Positions 10,058 to 23,517 of a DNA stretch of 64,000 nucleotides are shown in pieces (positions within the stretch are counted from its first letter, which is position 1; each line of letters opens with the position of its first letter). The notes beneath the pieces were generated by a model. It was not told the DNA's origin. It saw nothing but the letters and a program-made list of their open reading frames with translations, and searched no databases. The translations under genes were made by a program, and so were the position numbers. Source of the DNA: Viscum album (lineage: Eukaryota > Streptophyta > Magnoliopsida > Santalales > Viscaceae); contig OY728136.1 of the NCBI GenBank assembly GCA_963277665.1, positions 1,972,154,576-1,972,218,575 of the forward strand, in the 5' to 3' direction.

Positions 10058-13000
10058 GTGCTTTTTGTTTTTTATCTCAAAATTATATGGAATAGTATAA
10101 AATGAATATTTGCAGGATATATATGATATTTTAATCATTAATACTATTCTGGAAATTATTTACTTATAACTACATGAGCAATATTTTTTCAAACAAGTTC
10201 ATTTTTGACTCATGTACCAAACATCGGCAAAAACGTCTGATTTGAACTAACATTATTAAACAATTATTATAACATTATAATATGTGATATGAACTGAATA
10301 ATAATCTCTAGAGGAGGTACTTATGAAATTATTAATTGACCACAGTTTATTATTTAGTAATATAAAGAAACGAACAATACAAGTTGGACTTGAGGAAAGG
10401 GATCCTACTCCACTCTTTCTTTTTAAGTACACTCTTCTATTTCATTCCTTTTAAAGATCATATTTCTTGTCATTGGAATGTTCTTTTATATTAATATTAC
10501 TGTAATTTTTATGTTCATATGATGAGAGACCCTATTCTCTCTCATCAATCCATTTTGGACGTTTTGAGTGGCGCCGTTAGGCTACCAAATTTTCGTAAGA
10601 GATCTAACCTCTCCCTTTCTTTTTAAGTACTCTCCTTTATGTCACATATTTTAAGATCCTATTTTTTTATGTTGGGGGATGTTGTTTTATATTACTCTTT
10701 ATATAATCTTTATGTTAATATGATGAGATACCATATTTGATCTCATCAATCCATTTTTGTAAGTTTTATGTGGCGTCGTTAGGCTGCTGGGTTTTCGTGA
10801 GGGATTTTTCATCTCACTTTTATTCCCGTGAGATTTATGCTACATTTGACAAAATTTCCTTTGAGTGGTGTATGTACTGCCCATTATTTTACTCATTGTG
10901 TAATATACTTTCTTTTATGAGTATTTACATCAATGTTGTATTGTCCTTCTTTCACGAGGTGTATGTTTCGAAAGATACCCATCTCAGTAAGGGAACCTTT
11001 CACCCTCCGCTTTTTAAAAGACTTCTTTTGTTGGGTCTTTTAATTTACATATTGTTATGTTGGGATATGTTCTCATATATCCTTATTGATGTAAATTTTA
11101 TGTCCAAGTGAGGAGATACCCTTTTTTTATCTCTCATCAACTCATTTTGATGTGACGTTGTTAGGCTGTCAAGGGAACTTCTTAACCAAATTTCGATTTC
11201 TTTGGGTTCAACATGTAGTTATTGAATATGTCATCCTTTGAATATGTGTGTATGACCTTTGATTATTTTACAATTAATATCCACTTATATTTGGTGTATT
11301 CGTTTTTCACACATAATTATGTAATTGATTTATCCTTAAACCAAGGATACCATCTTTGTAAGGGACTTCGTCTCAATCTCCTTTCATTGAGGCATATTTT
11401 ATTTTATACTCAACCTTTTTTTATACGGTGTATAACCCCTTTGACTTTTACGTTTATCAAAAAGGAATCTTTTTTATATGAAGCATTTTACTAAAGGAAG
11501 AAAGAGAATGTTTTGTCGTACGTATGCAGCGACAACGACTTCTCCGCCTCCATGACCATTATTTGAGTTTTGGCTTCCTCTACAAGACATACCTTATTTT
11601 TAAATGAAAAATAAATACCATATTTTACTTTTCATTTATTTTGTTATTGAAAATGGTTTTCATAATGTTTTTATATCAATGTGTTGTATTGATATCTTAT
11701 GATTGAAAGATGGAAATGTTATGTTTCCTTTATGCATGTTTTATACGATTATGTTGAGGTTCTTGGGCATTATTATGAAGACGGGTGGTTCTGTGATAAA
11801 CTAAGGGCGGGTGAGCCCGATATAGCTCTCCAATGGATTGGGTAACGCGAAGGAGTGAAACGTTAAGGTTTATCTGAAGAGATTTAGGGAATATACTGTG
11901 GTGGGTATTCCAAATGTAACCAAGAGGGTTACTCCCTACGTAAGAATGTTATGAATGCCTCAAGTTACCTTTTATGTCTTATGATTTCTATTATTTATTC
12001 ATGAATTGATGAGGTATGTTAAAGTGCCTATGTTTTATGGGTAAAGAATGATTTCAATCTTATGTATATATGAACTCATTTTTCCTTTCCATATTTTTAT
12101 AACCCTTACTAAGCTTTTTATGCTCATCCCAAGTTTTTCAAATGTTTTTCACAGGTCAAGGGAAAGGTACATGATGTGATGATAGTGTCAAGGATGTGTC
12201 AAGAATGAATCCATGTTTTATTTTAAATATGTTTCTGTTGATGGGAAGAATGAATAATGTCTTTTATGTAACCACTTTGTTTAAATGTGGAATGTAATGC
12301 AAGTTTCATGATCTAATTCTCTAAAACTCTAAACCTGAAAAGATCCTCAATGTGTAATCTTGTAATAACTCAAGATTAAGTAAGGTTTAAGTCTGGGGAC
12401 TTATACACAATCCCATATGTCAGTGGCCAATGGGTACAAGGAAGGGCCTAGGGTGTGTCTTATAGGATATAATCCCCGTATATCAGAGTGTATCATAGTG
12501 TATTAGATATTATTTTCAATAGTTAATGATGATAAGTTGGTGAATAACGATAAAAATCCAAAACACTACAACAATAAATAATCCAAAATTATTAATGAAA
12601 TATATGATGATCATGTAATGTATATAATATATAGTAAAATAGGTATACTGTCATACAGTACAATAAATGTGTCATACATTACAAAAAATCTTGAATGGAA
12701 TAACACCAGATAGAATAAAGATCACTATTCATTCATGTGTTACCATACATCAATGAAAAATAAATCTAGAATCATATTGTGGGAACTTTCTACGGTCTCT
12801 ACCTGCATCCATGATGTTTTTCATCATACCCAAAAAAGTCCTCAATAGGGAGTCAAGAAACACATAGAAGGACACGAAAAATGGTTTCAATAAAAAAACC
12901 ATTCTTTTTAATATAAATTTTATCCCTATGAAATATTTAATAGGAATATTAATAGTGTAAGTAAGTCAATGAATAAACGGTCTTATCTAGAAAAAATATC

Positions 13001-13376
13001 TCCATATGAAAAAATAATAAATCTCCACCAGCAAGGGGAAAAGTAAGATAAAATAAGCTATTGATAATTTCTTTTTTACCAACTGTAATAAAATTCCCCA
13101 ACAAGATCTATCTATAAAGAATCATGGAAATATATTCATCATTATATCCTTGTAATCAAGTGAAATCATCCACAATTGCCTCTCCATGTAATATATTGTA
13201 AACATCAACAACATCCTCACTATGTAATTAAAATGGTCCAACCATGAAGGGATGGATCTATAGTGTAAAATAACAATGTATCCACATCAAGTAGCATGAG
13301 AATCATGATGAAAATTGGGTAATGAATTGGGGGGATTCCAAGGATCATGACAATGTGATTCTATAAAATATATATC

Positions 13377-13506
13377 CATCAGGAATAAATGTCCATGGAA
13401 TACAAAAAAAATTAGGATCCATGGAAAATACAGGTCCATGGAACCCACTATCTTAATTAGGACCAATAAAACAAAAATTTCCATGGAATCCAATAGAATT
13501 AGGATC
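13377..13506 (-). repeat. Degenerate minisatellite, three units of ~43 bp
   Basis: On the minus strand three units start at 13506, 13463 and 13419, each opening with GATCCTAATT or GTCCTAATTA and carrying TTCCATGGA about 20 bases in (unit lengths 43, 44, 43). Flanking sequence on both sides has weaker CCATG echoes. Confidence 0.6.
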
Positions 13507-14469
13507 TTCTTTTTACATAGGTCAAAGGAATCTTCAATCCTAACCAAGACCCTTGGAATATAAATGTACATGGTATCCTATGTAACCCAGATCTAATGTT
13601 TTCATCCAAGACATCATCTACAATAAAAAATTCATCAACTCATTTATAACAATTCACATTTGATGACTTTATCCATCACATTTCCCAAATTTCCATTCAG
13701 ACCGAATAAACAATTCATGTTGTTGTATCACATGAAAAAATTATCATCAACTCTCTTGTAATCATTCTAATCAAATAATTTCATTCATTTACAAATTTGT
13801 GGTTAAAACTATATGTTATCAATATTAAAAAAATTATTAGATTCTAATCAATCGTCCCACTATGGTTTTGGAGATAACACACACCCAACAGGGTTGTACA
13901 ACATATGGAATTTAAAATGTCACAACTCATGGGTGAAATATGTTTATGTGAAAGGCCTCCAACCATCACAATGTTATTAAAAGGAAAACATATTAGGTAA
14001 AATACTGTTATATTTAATCATTTTATAATATTTTGAGGAACATTTGGAATGTATGTCATGTTGCACAATGAAAATATTATTTTGAGAAACCAAACCATGA
14101 TGAAAGGTTATATAAAACCAACATTAGGTCTATAGTGGAGTAGTCATCCGGTATTGACATTTGATTCAGTCCAGAACATGAATAAATGATTAATGGATGA
14201 ATATCATTGAAATACTATAAACTAAATTGAACATAAATAACCCCATCGATTCAAATATAAATGAATAATGAATTAAGAGTAATGATGAAGTTACTAGTGG
14301 AGATCCAATGAAACCAGTGATGTTAGATTCTGAATCTGCATGGAAAGGATACGTAAAAACATATCTTAAGATCACTTAATTATAGAAAATTGCATCTCTA
14401 TATATGTTGGGTGGAAATGGGGAGTAATTAGTTTCTAAAGTGTAATTCATTAAGGAAAATAATAAAATC

Positions 14470-14640
14470 AATCAAAAACACAAGGGCGCGTGGTTCGCCA
14501 AACCATTCACTAACCGTGCACACAGTATTTTCAAACAAACCACCCTCACCTGGGCATGAGGCATTGTTAGATAAACCATACACAAACCATGTGGTTATAA
14601 TATACTAATAAATTGGTGGCTCACATTAGAAGACACCCAT
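14470..14640 (-). repeat. Possible old fragment of an element-D-like LTR
   Basis: The run of AACCAT/AACCGTG words (GTGGTTCGCCAAACCATTC, CTAACCGTGCACAC, a TTTTCAAACAAACC stretch, ATTGTTAGATAAACCAT) follows the same order as the reverse complement of element D's U3 at 47100-47280. The match is short and imperfect, and sequence further out does not align by eye. Confidence 0.35.
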
Positions 14641-17600
14641 GTTTATATTGTTTCCAAAAAACATGTGTCCTCCTCCATCCCTCCGTCTTCTCATTCCTGA
14701 CTTTCTCAAACCGTATGGATTTAGCACATGGTTCCTCTTAACTAGGTGGCCCATGTTTTTTTAGAAAAAGTGGGATTTGGACCTTGAATAGGCCCTATAC
14801 AACTCCAAAACTACTATTATCCCTGTAAAAACTCCCATTTGGTCCAAAAAAAGGATTTATATAAAAAAATTATTCATACCTAAAAAATAAAACCCAATAA
14901 AATATACATGTATACACATGGTTATCTCATATGTTTTTAAATTGGTTTTTATTGTTACTATTAAATAAGTATGAATAAAATTTGAACTAAAATATAGGTT
15001 GATCATTGTGATTTGTTCAATATATTGTAGAAGAATGAAATTACTCAAAGAAAATATAATATCATGAAAAGACAAAAGTGTATTTTATAGAAATGTGAGG
15101 AGATTTTGATCACAATGACTCAAAAACACATGGATAGTTACGTTTTTAATAATCTTTATTGCATTTACATGATTTTTTTGGCCAAGGTTTCTCCAAGAAC
15201 ATAGCGACCCTTTAATCCATTCAAATGATGATCTTTAAAATAAAAATTAATATAACAATCATTTATTTTAGTTCCATTATTTATAAATTTATTATTGAAA
15301 ACTAGTGCATATTGGCATATCAAATTGGTATCAATGAAAAAAATATTATTTTATCTATGATATAAACAACCCATGGAACACAAATATAAGATATATATTC
15401 ATTAATGATATAAAATTTGTTTAATTCATTTTTTCAAATTATTATTATAATTAAAACATTTTCACAAATATATGTAAAAGAACTATTTTGGACCCCAAAA
15501 TGCACCAATTAGTATAAAATTGGGTATTTAAAATCCTTCTCCAATTGGATATCTCACTCAATATAATCATCCAAAATAATTAGATACATTATTTTGTGGC
15601 AGATTCTCATATAGAACCTCAAAAATATCACTATCCTCTTTATGAGTAAATTTTATTCTAGGAACACTATGATAATTAATGGATCACTATAAGTCAATAA
15701 AATTGTTGTACATCACCACTATGGGGGAACAAATTAATGAATAACCAACGATATTTATTTATAAGAACAAATGGATCTTTTGGTTTATGAAAACAAATGT
15801 AAAATTTATCAATTAAATAAAAAATTGGAGAATGTGAATTAACATTCCACTTTTAAGTGTAATTGATTTAAATTATGATTAGAGGGTACTAAATAATTAT
15901 TAAGGAAATAAAATGAAAATATCATTCTGTGTTTTATTTTATTGTCATTTTCATTTATTTGTGTCTTTTTATGTGTATTATAAAAAATATTCACATGGTT
16001 TTTTTTTGTACATAAAAAGACAACGACTCCTAGTATAAAAATAAAAAATTTATACTCAGTGGGAAGATTATTACCCAATATGAAACCCACTTTTAGAGGT
16101 GTAATAACATGCTACAGGATATACCATTTATAATTGCCATGAGGATAAACCTAGACATTTAATAGTATTCTTAACCTATCATATGTCATACATATTCACC
16201 ATTATTCCAAAACCAGAATATAATTTTGGGTTTTAGAATACTAATAGAAAGACATTCATTCGATTTTAAAACGAAGAAATCGATACATATTGATTAAATA
16301 AAAATAATGAAATGATATCACAAACAAAAAACAAATATAAAACATATAGAGAGATCAGTTGATGAAGATGATGAAGATAATGATGTTCAATGATTTTTTT
16401 CACTTTAATAATAGAGGGTTATACATTTGAACTCACATCGTGATCCCAACAGGGAAATGTAATTCCATGAGGTTCCTGAATAAATGAGATGTACGAATGT
16501 TCCACATGTATGTTATTAAAATATATGAGAATAAACTATATGATTATTGTTTTAAACCCTTGACCATGAATCAGTAAAAAAATATTGGTTTATTAAATCA
16601 AATATCTCCTTGAATCGTCTAAATGACCAATCACACAATGCTACAATTCATTTCATACCAATATAATAATAATAATGTTATGTTTTTTTGGAAAAGTAGT
16701 GCTGAATATCATAGATATTTGGTGAACTTTTATTCATCATGGAATCATTGAATTATTAAACCATAATTTTTGATAATGTAGTATTTCATTTTACACATTG
16801 GAATAACAGTCAAATTATTATTTATAAACATAATGATTATATAAATATTTAATATCACTAAAATATGGTATTATATGCTACATTTGTGTAATATACTTCA
16901 TGATTTAAATATATTACATGTGTTTATAAAATTTGATCAAAATAATTTTATATAACACATAATTATGTCTTCGTAATTAAATTAATAAAACATAAATTAA
17001 GTATATTAAATTCATTTTCCATAATTAAAAAAATATCTATTTTAATTTCAAAAGAAAAATTCATCTCATGGTAGATTAGAAATAAAATAAGTTATTAAGG
17101 TATTTCTACATCTGGTGTGATACCACCACAATGATATACCATCACATGGTAGAATTATCTAAAATTAGTTTATGATATTTCTTGAGGAAAATCCACCATT
17201 ACAAAAGAAGAGATATACAATTGATGTAAGATCATTATGATGCTACTAGCATGTAGTAAAGAATCATTGAAGGATATATACCATTGGATTCATAGAATTA
17301 TTATTACGATGGATGAAAAAGATTAAATATCATTAATTTTATACCATTTTTTAAGTAATTACCACCTTCTTTTGGCACAACATATGGTAGGAGTAATACC
17401 ATCGCTAAATGGCGGTATAGTGATGGAACACCTATTGCTTCTTGGGAGAAACACATTAATCTAGGAAAGGATTTCTATTTCTACCACCAATATAGAAGGT
17501 GGATATTAGAGAAACCATTATAATTTCATAGTGGGAAACCATCACATTAACTACTATGTTGAGTTGTAGAAGTTGTTACTCTTCAGTTTATGATCTTCTA

Positions 17601-18309
17601 TAAACTTGTGCAATGATGTATAGTGCGGTATGAACTCAGGTATATTAGTGGTGTGGTACTTTCAAATGTGGATGAATGGATTCATGAAAACTATTCAATA
17701 CATTCCCTATTCAAGATATTAGATTCTCCCATGCCACCATGGATAGGTACCAAGGCCTACTGATCCCACGGGGTTCACCCTCAGGTCCCCTAAATGGTTG
17801 TAGGGCCAGAAATTATTGAATTTACATGGTTGGAATACTGTTTTTAACAAAATACATAAAGCAACAAATTCTATTAATTAAAAATTCATTATAGATTTTG
17901 ATATTTTATAATTGAAAACAATTAATTAATTAAAATTTTAATAAATTTAAATATAATAAAATGTGAGTAAATAATAATTAAATGTGATGAAATATTAATT
18001 TATAAAATAAAAATAATTAATATATAAATACACATGTTCAAATTGTATTAATCACCCAATAAATGTAATTATAAAAATTAAATTGTTATTAAAACCTAAA
18101 ACCTTAAAAAACATTACCCATATTTGAAATTATTCAACAATTAAATTAAAATTGAGTCCTTAAAACATTATCTCTTTTAAAAAGAATCAAGAACATATAA
18201 TAAAAAAATTATAATCCTTTTGTAAAAATTAACATTCTCATGTATGATGAAATTTAATATAGTGTGTAGTTTTATCCAAAATATAAATTACACTATACAA
18301 AACCATTTC

Positions 18310-18995
18310 ACTTCTATTATAAGAAATTCAAAATTCATTTTCTCAAATTTAGTATAATTTTTTTCTCTATTGAAAATTTCATCTAATTGTATCTCATTAG
18401 CAACCAATTTTTATCAAATATCACCTTTATTCATATAATCCTTCTTAAAATGTATATAAAATCTATTTTTTATCATGCGTTGTAAATGGTTTTTAGACAT
18501 TCAAATTGCACTAGAATTATCAAAAACATTATTGGGAAGTTATTAATAAATATTAAAATAAAATCATTTTTCTAATCCATAAGGATTTCGAATAAAAAAA
18601 AGTAGTAACATAATCAACTTCAATTGTAGATAGTTCCAGTGAATAATGTTTCCTTAAATCCACAAAAATAATATATTACCATCAATATGAAAAATAATAA
18701 TTTTTCTTTTCATGCCAATCTTATAAAATTGGAAGTTAGAATCAGAGTAGGATAATAATTTAAAATTGTTACTAATGGAATAAAATAAACAAATTCCTAC
18801 AATGATCCTACTACATTTAATAACTCTCTTTACTACGTTATGATTATATTCCTCATATCTAGAAGGAAATATAGAAAATAATAAATCTAAGAACATTAAA
18901 TCTAATCTAGATATAGTGGGATACATTGAACTACCTATCTTTCCTCTATACGGTTTTATATAAAAACACTTATTAGATTCATCCAAATACATGTT
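18310..18995 (-). pseudogene. Ty1/copia RNase H, decayed
   Basis: An open stretch of 112 codons (18992-18654) contains YRGKIGSSMYPTISRLDLMF and LLSYSDSNF, matching the copia connection region (YRGMIGSLLYLTASRPDIMF type) and the RNase H start with its catalytic D. Further left, across stops, come DNSSAI, MSKN, YMNKGDI and IQLDEIF, matching the copia RNase H C-terminal blocks (DNTSAI, KGDI, QLADIFTK). The order and spacing are right for a plant SIRE/Tork-like copia element. Many stops and frameshifts; not functional. Confidence 0.8.
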
Positions 18996-19700
18996 TTAAG
19001 TAGTACTCATTATTGTTTTAAAAGTATTACTGGAGCCAATGAAAAACATTTTAGCTTAAATTTTAGCATAAATTGGTTGATTTAATAAAATAAATTTTTT
19101 TTTCGATTATTTAATATTCCATGGAAAATATATTTCTCCATTTAAGCTCATGTAAAAATCACTTTTCATTTGTTTCAAAAAATCATTACATAATAAATTA
19201 TTTGTTGATCCAAATATTATATCATCAATATAAATTTATATAATTATGATATCATTTTAAAATCCGTTTAATAAGAATGTTTGTATATACTATACATTGA
19301 AAAATTATTTTTTAGTAAAAAATGAGTCAATCATTCATACCAAGATAAATGATCCTCCTTAAGAGCATATAAATATTTTTGTAATTTCAGATAATAGGAC
19401 TTGGAAATTTTTCATTTTCATGTAAATAGTTTTTTTTAACATAAAACTTATCCTAAATTATTACACATAATAATGAAATTTATGTATCCATTTAAATTAG
19501 TATTATATTATCAAAATAGGAAAAAGATAATAAAATTGCAATATCATCCATCCTAGAAACATATAAAAGATAATCTCCAAAGAAAATTCCCACTTCTTTT
19601 AATTTACATAGATGGACTCGTATTTTTTTTTAACTATGCATCCATTTTCATAAATCTTATTCAGAAAAATACATTTATTTTTGATTATTTATTTATAGTC
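18996..19700 (-). pseudogene. Ty1/copia reverse transcriptase, decayed
   Basis: YIDDIIFGSTN at 19240-19206 is the copia reverse transcriptase active-site box (YVDDIIFGST type) with both aspartates kept. Towards the N-terminus, near 19680-19615, NKIYENG and IVKKK match the NKLDENG/VVRNKARL block. Stops and frameshifts separate the blocks. It continues upstream into integrase and downstream into RNase H in the expected copia order. Confidence 0.75.
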
Positions 19701-20389
19701 TAGAAAATCAACTTTATTATAAATTTTTATTAATTTGATTTAATTAATCTGGAATAGAATTTATCCAATTTGAATATTTTGGAGAATTTTATATGGTAAT
19801 ATGAAAAAAAGTTACTAATGAATAATCTTTATAAAAAACTAAAATTTACATTCAGATTTGTATACAAGATTCTACATTTCGAACTATGTTTTCCATTGTA
19901 TGATATTTATGTGTTTTATTCCCATTAGGATTAGTTTGAAAAGATATTTTCTCACCCATAATTAATATATTATATTTCCTTTTTCATTCACTTCAGTAAA
20001 ATTAAATTCCATAAAATCATTTGTATCATTGGTTAAATACAAATTTTTCTTGTTATTATTATTTTCATCAAACGTATCAGGTATATAGTATTCAATGATT
20101 AAATTTAACTTATTGAAAAAGTACTTTAATTTCTATTATTATAATATCATAAAATATTCCTTCATTGAATTTTTTATTTAATTATTCAAAATTATCTATC
20201 GTACTTTAGATAATCAAGTTACCTCTAATTTCCCAAAAATATGCAGGTTGAGGCATAACCCCTATACACTATTCCTAATAGATCTTATTAACAGACATTA
20301 TAATGTGTAATATTTATAAAACATTAACATATGGTTTTTTCCCTCTAAAAAACATCTAGTAATATAAAATTTTATAATAAATTATATAT

Positions 20390-20900
20390 CCATTTATTAT
20401 ATAGATGGCTTATTCCTTTCAACAGCACTATCTTTGTGTGGGTTCATAGGGGTTGAGAAATAATGTATATATAAATTTTAATCATAAATTTTATCTAATT
20501 ATATACTTAAAAACTGACAGCCACTATATATTGAAATAGAGATTATTGAAATATTATAAATTCTTTGATTATCATTACATAAGGAATATAATGAATTTAT
20601 ATATTTTTTATATGGAAATAAATAAATCATTATCCATCTATTGTAAACATCCACTATTAAAAATAATTATTTCATAATAACAAAATGTATAGGTTGTATT
20701 TTTCCAAATTAGTCATTATGAAATAGATTGATTCAATTATCGGTACTACTATAATTTAAATATTTAAATATTATTTCGTTTTTATTATCCTTTAAATAGA
20801 ACTGACACATAAATTACTCACTTTTATTTAATAATAGAAATTACAGAACATGTTCATGATTTGGTAGTTTTTGCAACATTCACAAGATTTCAGGCAGAGC
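20390..20900 (-). pseudogene. Ty1/copia integrase core fragment, decayed
   Basis: PMNPHKDSAVERNK at about 20450-20409 matches the copia integrase block TPQQNGVVERKN, which holds the catalytic glutamate (VER). The rest of the core is too degraded to align by eye; the right-hand limit is a guess from spacing. Confidence 0.6.
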
Positions 20901-21149
20901 CCCACTATGTCAAATAATATATTCTATTTTTAAATTAATCAATCAGATAAATATTTATTAGTTAAATAAAAAAATATTCTAAACATCATCATATCGATTT
21001 ATAAAAAATAAAATTGATTTTTTTTTAAAAAATATTTATCATATTCAAGTTATTACATATAGCCATAATCAAGAAGTTGTGGTATATTTTTTTTATTTTT
21101 TGGCCATAAATATATTATACTATTTCAATAATAAAATTTTTGGAAATCC

Positions 21150-21235
21150 ATCATCACCAATAAATTTAATCCAACCATTAGAGTTAGCTTAAAATGTGAC
21201 TAGTCCACTATCACATGAATGAAAAGAAAAAAAAT
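21150..21235 (-). pseudogene. Ty1/copia aspartic protease fragment, decayed
   Basis: CDSGLVTF with the active-site triad DSG at 21212-21204 corresponds to LDSGCSRHMTG of copia proteases, and a following GWIKFIGDDG resembles their GGxVxFGD block. Its place 2 kb upstream of the reverse transcriptase box supports the call; alone it would be weak. Confidence 0.5.
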
Positions 21236-22088
21236 TCTAATATCATATTTCATTTGACTATAGTGGCCACTATCTAAATACCGTTATGCATATATATAAT
21301 TATGTATATTTAATTTAACAATTATATCAAATTTGAATGATTTGGTAGCTATTCTAACTTATGTGAAATTGTATTTGTAAGAGAAAAAATAGCAACCTAA
21401 ATAGAATTAAATCTTTTATTAGTGGGATGTTTATAAATTAAATCTCAACTAATTAAAGGATTAGTATGAACAAAAGATATTTTAAATATAAATAGACATT
21501 CATTTCCTAGTAGTGTTTCATTATACATTTAAAAAAAGTAACAATAGATATTTTATATTTCACTATCCTATTTCAAATAAATAGATCACCCAAGATGGTC
21601 TACTAAATAGTGACATTCCAAAAAGAACCAAAAGACTCTATTAAAACTAAATAAATAGAATTATAATGTGGAGAAGAAATAAATTAAATACATTATATAT
21701 AAATAGTTAAGAAGCATCATACAGAAAATATTGATAAAGAATATAAAACTAACAAGTCACCATGTGGCCTTTGGTCACCCCTAATCCATACAACAATGAA
21801 TGTGACAGATAAAAATAGAACCTAGATTGATAAATTGTTCCCCCAATTTCCATGAGTTCAGAAAACAATTGAATAAAACTACATAAATTCAATATTATGT
21901 TTTGAGCACAGATCACAATAGAATGTCACTAATGATTAAATAAAAGTTATAAAAACAATAATTCACATGTTCTATCATTAAAATAAAATAGAATTTATGA
22001 ACCATTTTAATAAAGAAAAACATTTTCAATTATTTATTTATTATTAATATATTTATAATATATTCAACATATTTAGTAATATGTAAGG
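21236..22088. other. AT-rich stretch upstream of copia pol, no gene seen
   Basis: In a copia element on the minus strand this is where gag and the 5' LTR would be, but no zinc knuckle or LTR end is recognisable. The last five bases, TAAGG (22084-22088), are the left target duplication of element B. Confidence 0.5.
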
Positions 22089-23510
22089 TGTAACATCCCA
22101 AGTAAGTAATCAATAATATATATTTTTTATCTATGTCTATTAATGAACTAGATAGTGTTTTATAGGCTTAAAATGAAAACAAATCCAATCTTAAGCATGG
22201 AATACACTAATATTTTTAAAAGATTGTTTTACTGCCTTTTGATGGAAAACCATTTTTAAATCTAGATTTTGACAATTTTATAAGCTATGTTTGTCAAAAT
22301 AAACTTATTATTTATTATTGGGACATCAAAATTTACTTTTTTTTAATTTTTGGTATTTTTCTGACAATGTTCATTTCTTAATGAATAGTGAAAAATACTG
22401 CATTTTACATCAAAACTGCTTTTTAATCTAATTTATTTATATGATTAGATTATATTTTGAATTGTTTTTGAAGTGAAATTAGAATATATTTTTACCATTT
22501 AATCCAATGGTGGTCATTGGAATCAATTTCACAAAGAAATTGGACTTAAACTGGTGTCAATCTTTTGATACTTATTGTTTCATAAAAACACGCTATTTAC
22601 TCTGACAGTGGGAATTTATTATTAAATTAATTAATGTGACTTATATGTTTTTAATTTTTTAAAATAGACTTCATTTTTTGAGTTCGGAATATAAAATATA
22701 GCTTAGGGTGAATTTTTGGTATTTTTCTGAAAAACTTCAATTTTTGATGAATAGTGAAACCACTAAGTGGTACTTATAAAAACCGATTTTTCGTTTAAAT
22801 GAAATTTTACCACTTCTGTGTTTTGAATTTCAAAAATCTGACATACATTTTTTTCATTAAGAAGTAAAATGTGGTTCAATGAGATTAAAATAATTTTTTG
22901 GTGAATAGTAACTTATTATGTTTTTAATCGTGATTAGAGGTAATTAGTGTAGTTTAAGGTAAAAATAATGTTTTAATAATATGAGATGAGCTTGAAACAT
23001 GTCCTACCCTTATTAGATGTGTCATGGCCGACCATGTCAAGCCATGGGTCAACTTGGGGACCCCATGGAGCCACTTTGGTTGGGAAATGACATAAATAAC
23101 TTTTTATTTAATGTTAAAGTAAAAATGCTACACACATGAGAGGTTTTACTAAAACAATTTTTACATGTGGTTATACAATTCAGATTTTTAAATATAAATA
23201 TTAATTGGAAAGATAAAAAGATTTCCTACATCATAGTATTTTTTTATAATTTTTAGACATTAAATAAATTAAATTATTTATGACATCATGATGATGCAGC
23301 GATGACCTCATTATTTAACGATTTAAGTAAAATGGAAAGATAATGTAATATCTAAGACCTTCACTTGTCTAAAACCTATTGGATGAGTGGATTTCGAACA
23401 CTTATCACCGTATCCTTGAAATACATCAATGTGGGACCTTTAAAATCCGAAACTCTTTTGAAAATAAAGTAACATTTTGTAACTTTACAAGAGTGCCTCT
23501 CCTCTCCTCT

Positions 23511-23517
23511 TATAAAA
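23511..23517 (+). promoter_or_regulatory. TATA box of element B left LTR
   Basis: TATAAAA in the context CTCCTCTTATAAAAGGCCCCC, the same as element A. Confidence 0.8.

Larger units (their letters stand above)
836..12405 (+). mobile_element. Element A: LARD-like Ty3/gypsy retrotransposon with very long LTRs
   Basis: Two direct repeats, 836-5783 and 7455-12405, both start TGTAACACCCCAGG and end CTTATA. They enclose a 1.67-kb internal region with a primer-binding site next to the left LTR and a purine tract next to the right one. The flanks CACCA and CACAA fit a 5-bp target duplication with one mismatch. The internal region holds only a gag-like start and no protease, reverse transcriptase or integrase, so mobility would need proteins from a related element. 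LTRs far longer than the interior recall the LARD class. Its LTR matches element B's along most of its length, so the two share an origin. Boundaries are good to a few bases. Confidence 0.9.
7455..12405 (+). repeat. Element A, right LTR (4951 bp)
   Basis: A close copy of 836-5783: same TGTAACACC start and TTATA end, TATA box at 9084-9090, predicted intron 9261-12154 (AAG|GTAATG to TTTCACAG|GTCAAGG), and hairpins at 9805-9842 and 10020-10057. The module array is present at about 10.4-11.36 kb with the GTAAGGGA starts partly mutated. A frame of 124 codons at 10737-11111 is interrupted in the left LTR and is not considered coding. Confidence 0.92.
12406..18309. other. AT-rich spacer without recognisable genes
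   Basis: Starts with CACAA, the right-hand target duplication of element A. No coding region can be supported on either strand; frames of 60-94 codons occur but show no family motifs. Two local structures are listed separately (13377-13506 and 14470-14640). The A-rich composition of the + strand resembles the decayed minus-strand elements further right, so this is probably old retroelement sequence in minus orientation. GC-richer spots near 12.78-12.85 kb and 17.70-17.83 kb are not identified. Confidence 0.5.

Noticed and set aside
10737..11111. A 124-codon open frame in element A's right LTR
   Set aside because: The same stretch in the left LTR (from 4147) is interrupted, composition is that of AT-rich non-coding DNA rich in F, Y and I, and the frame runs across module-array boundaries.
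17100..17640. Clusters of ACCACC/GGTGG words suggesting a hairpin or DNA-transposon end
   Set aside because: Some small inverted repeats (CCATC...GATGG near 17.4 kb), but no terminal inverted repeats or target duplication could be found by eye.
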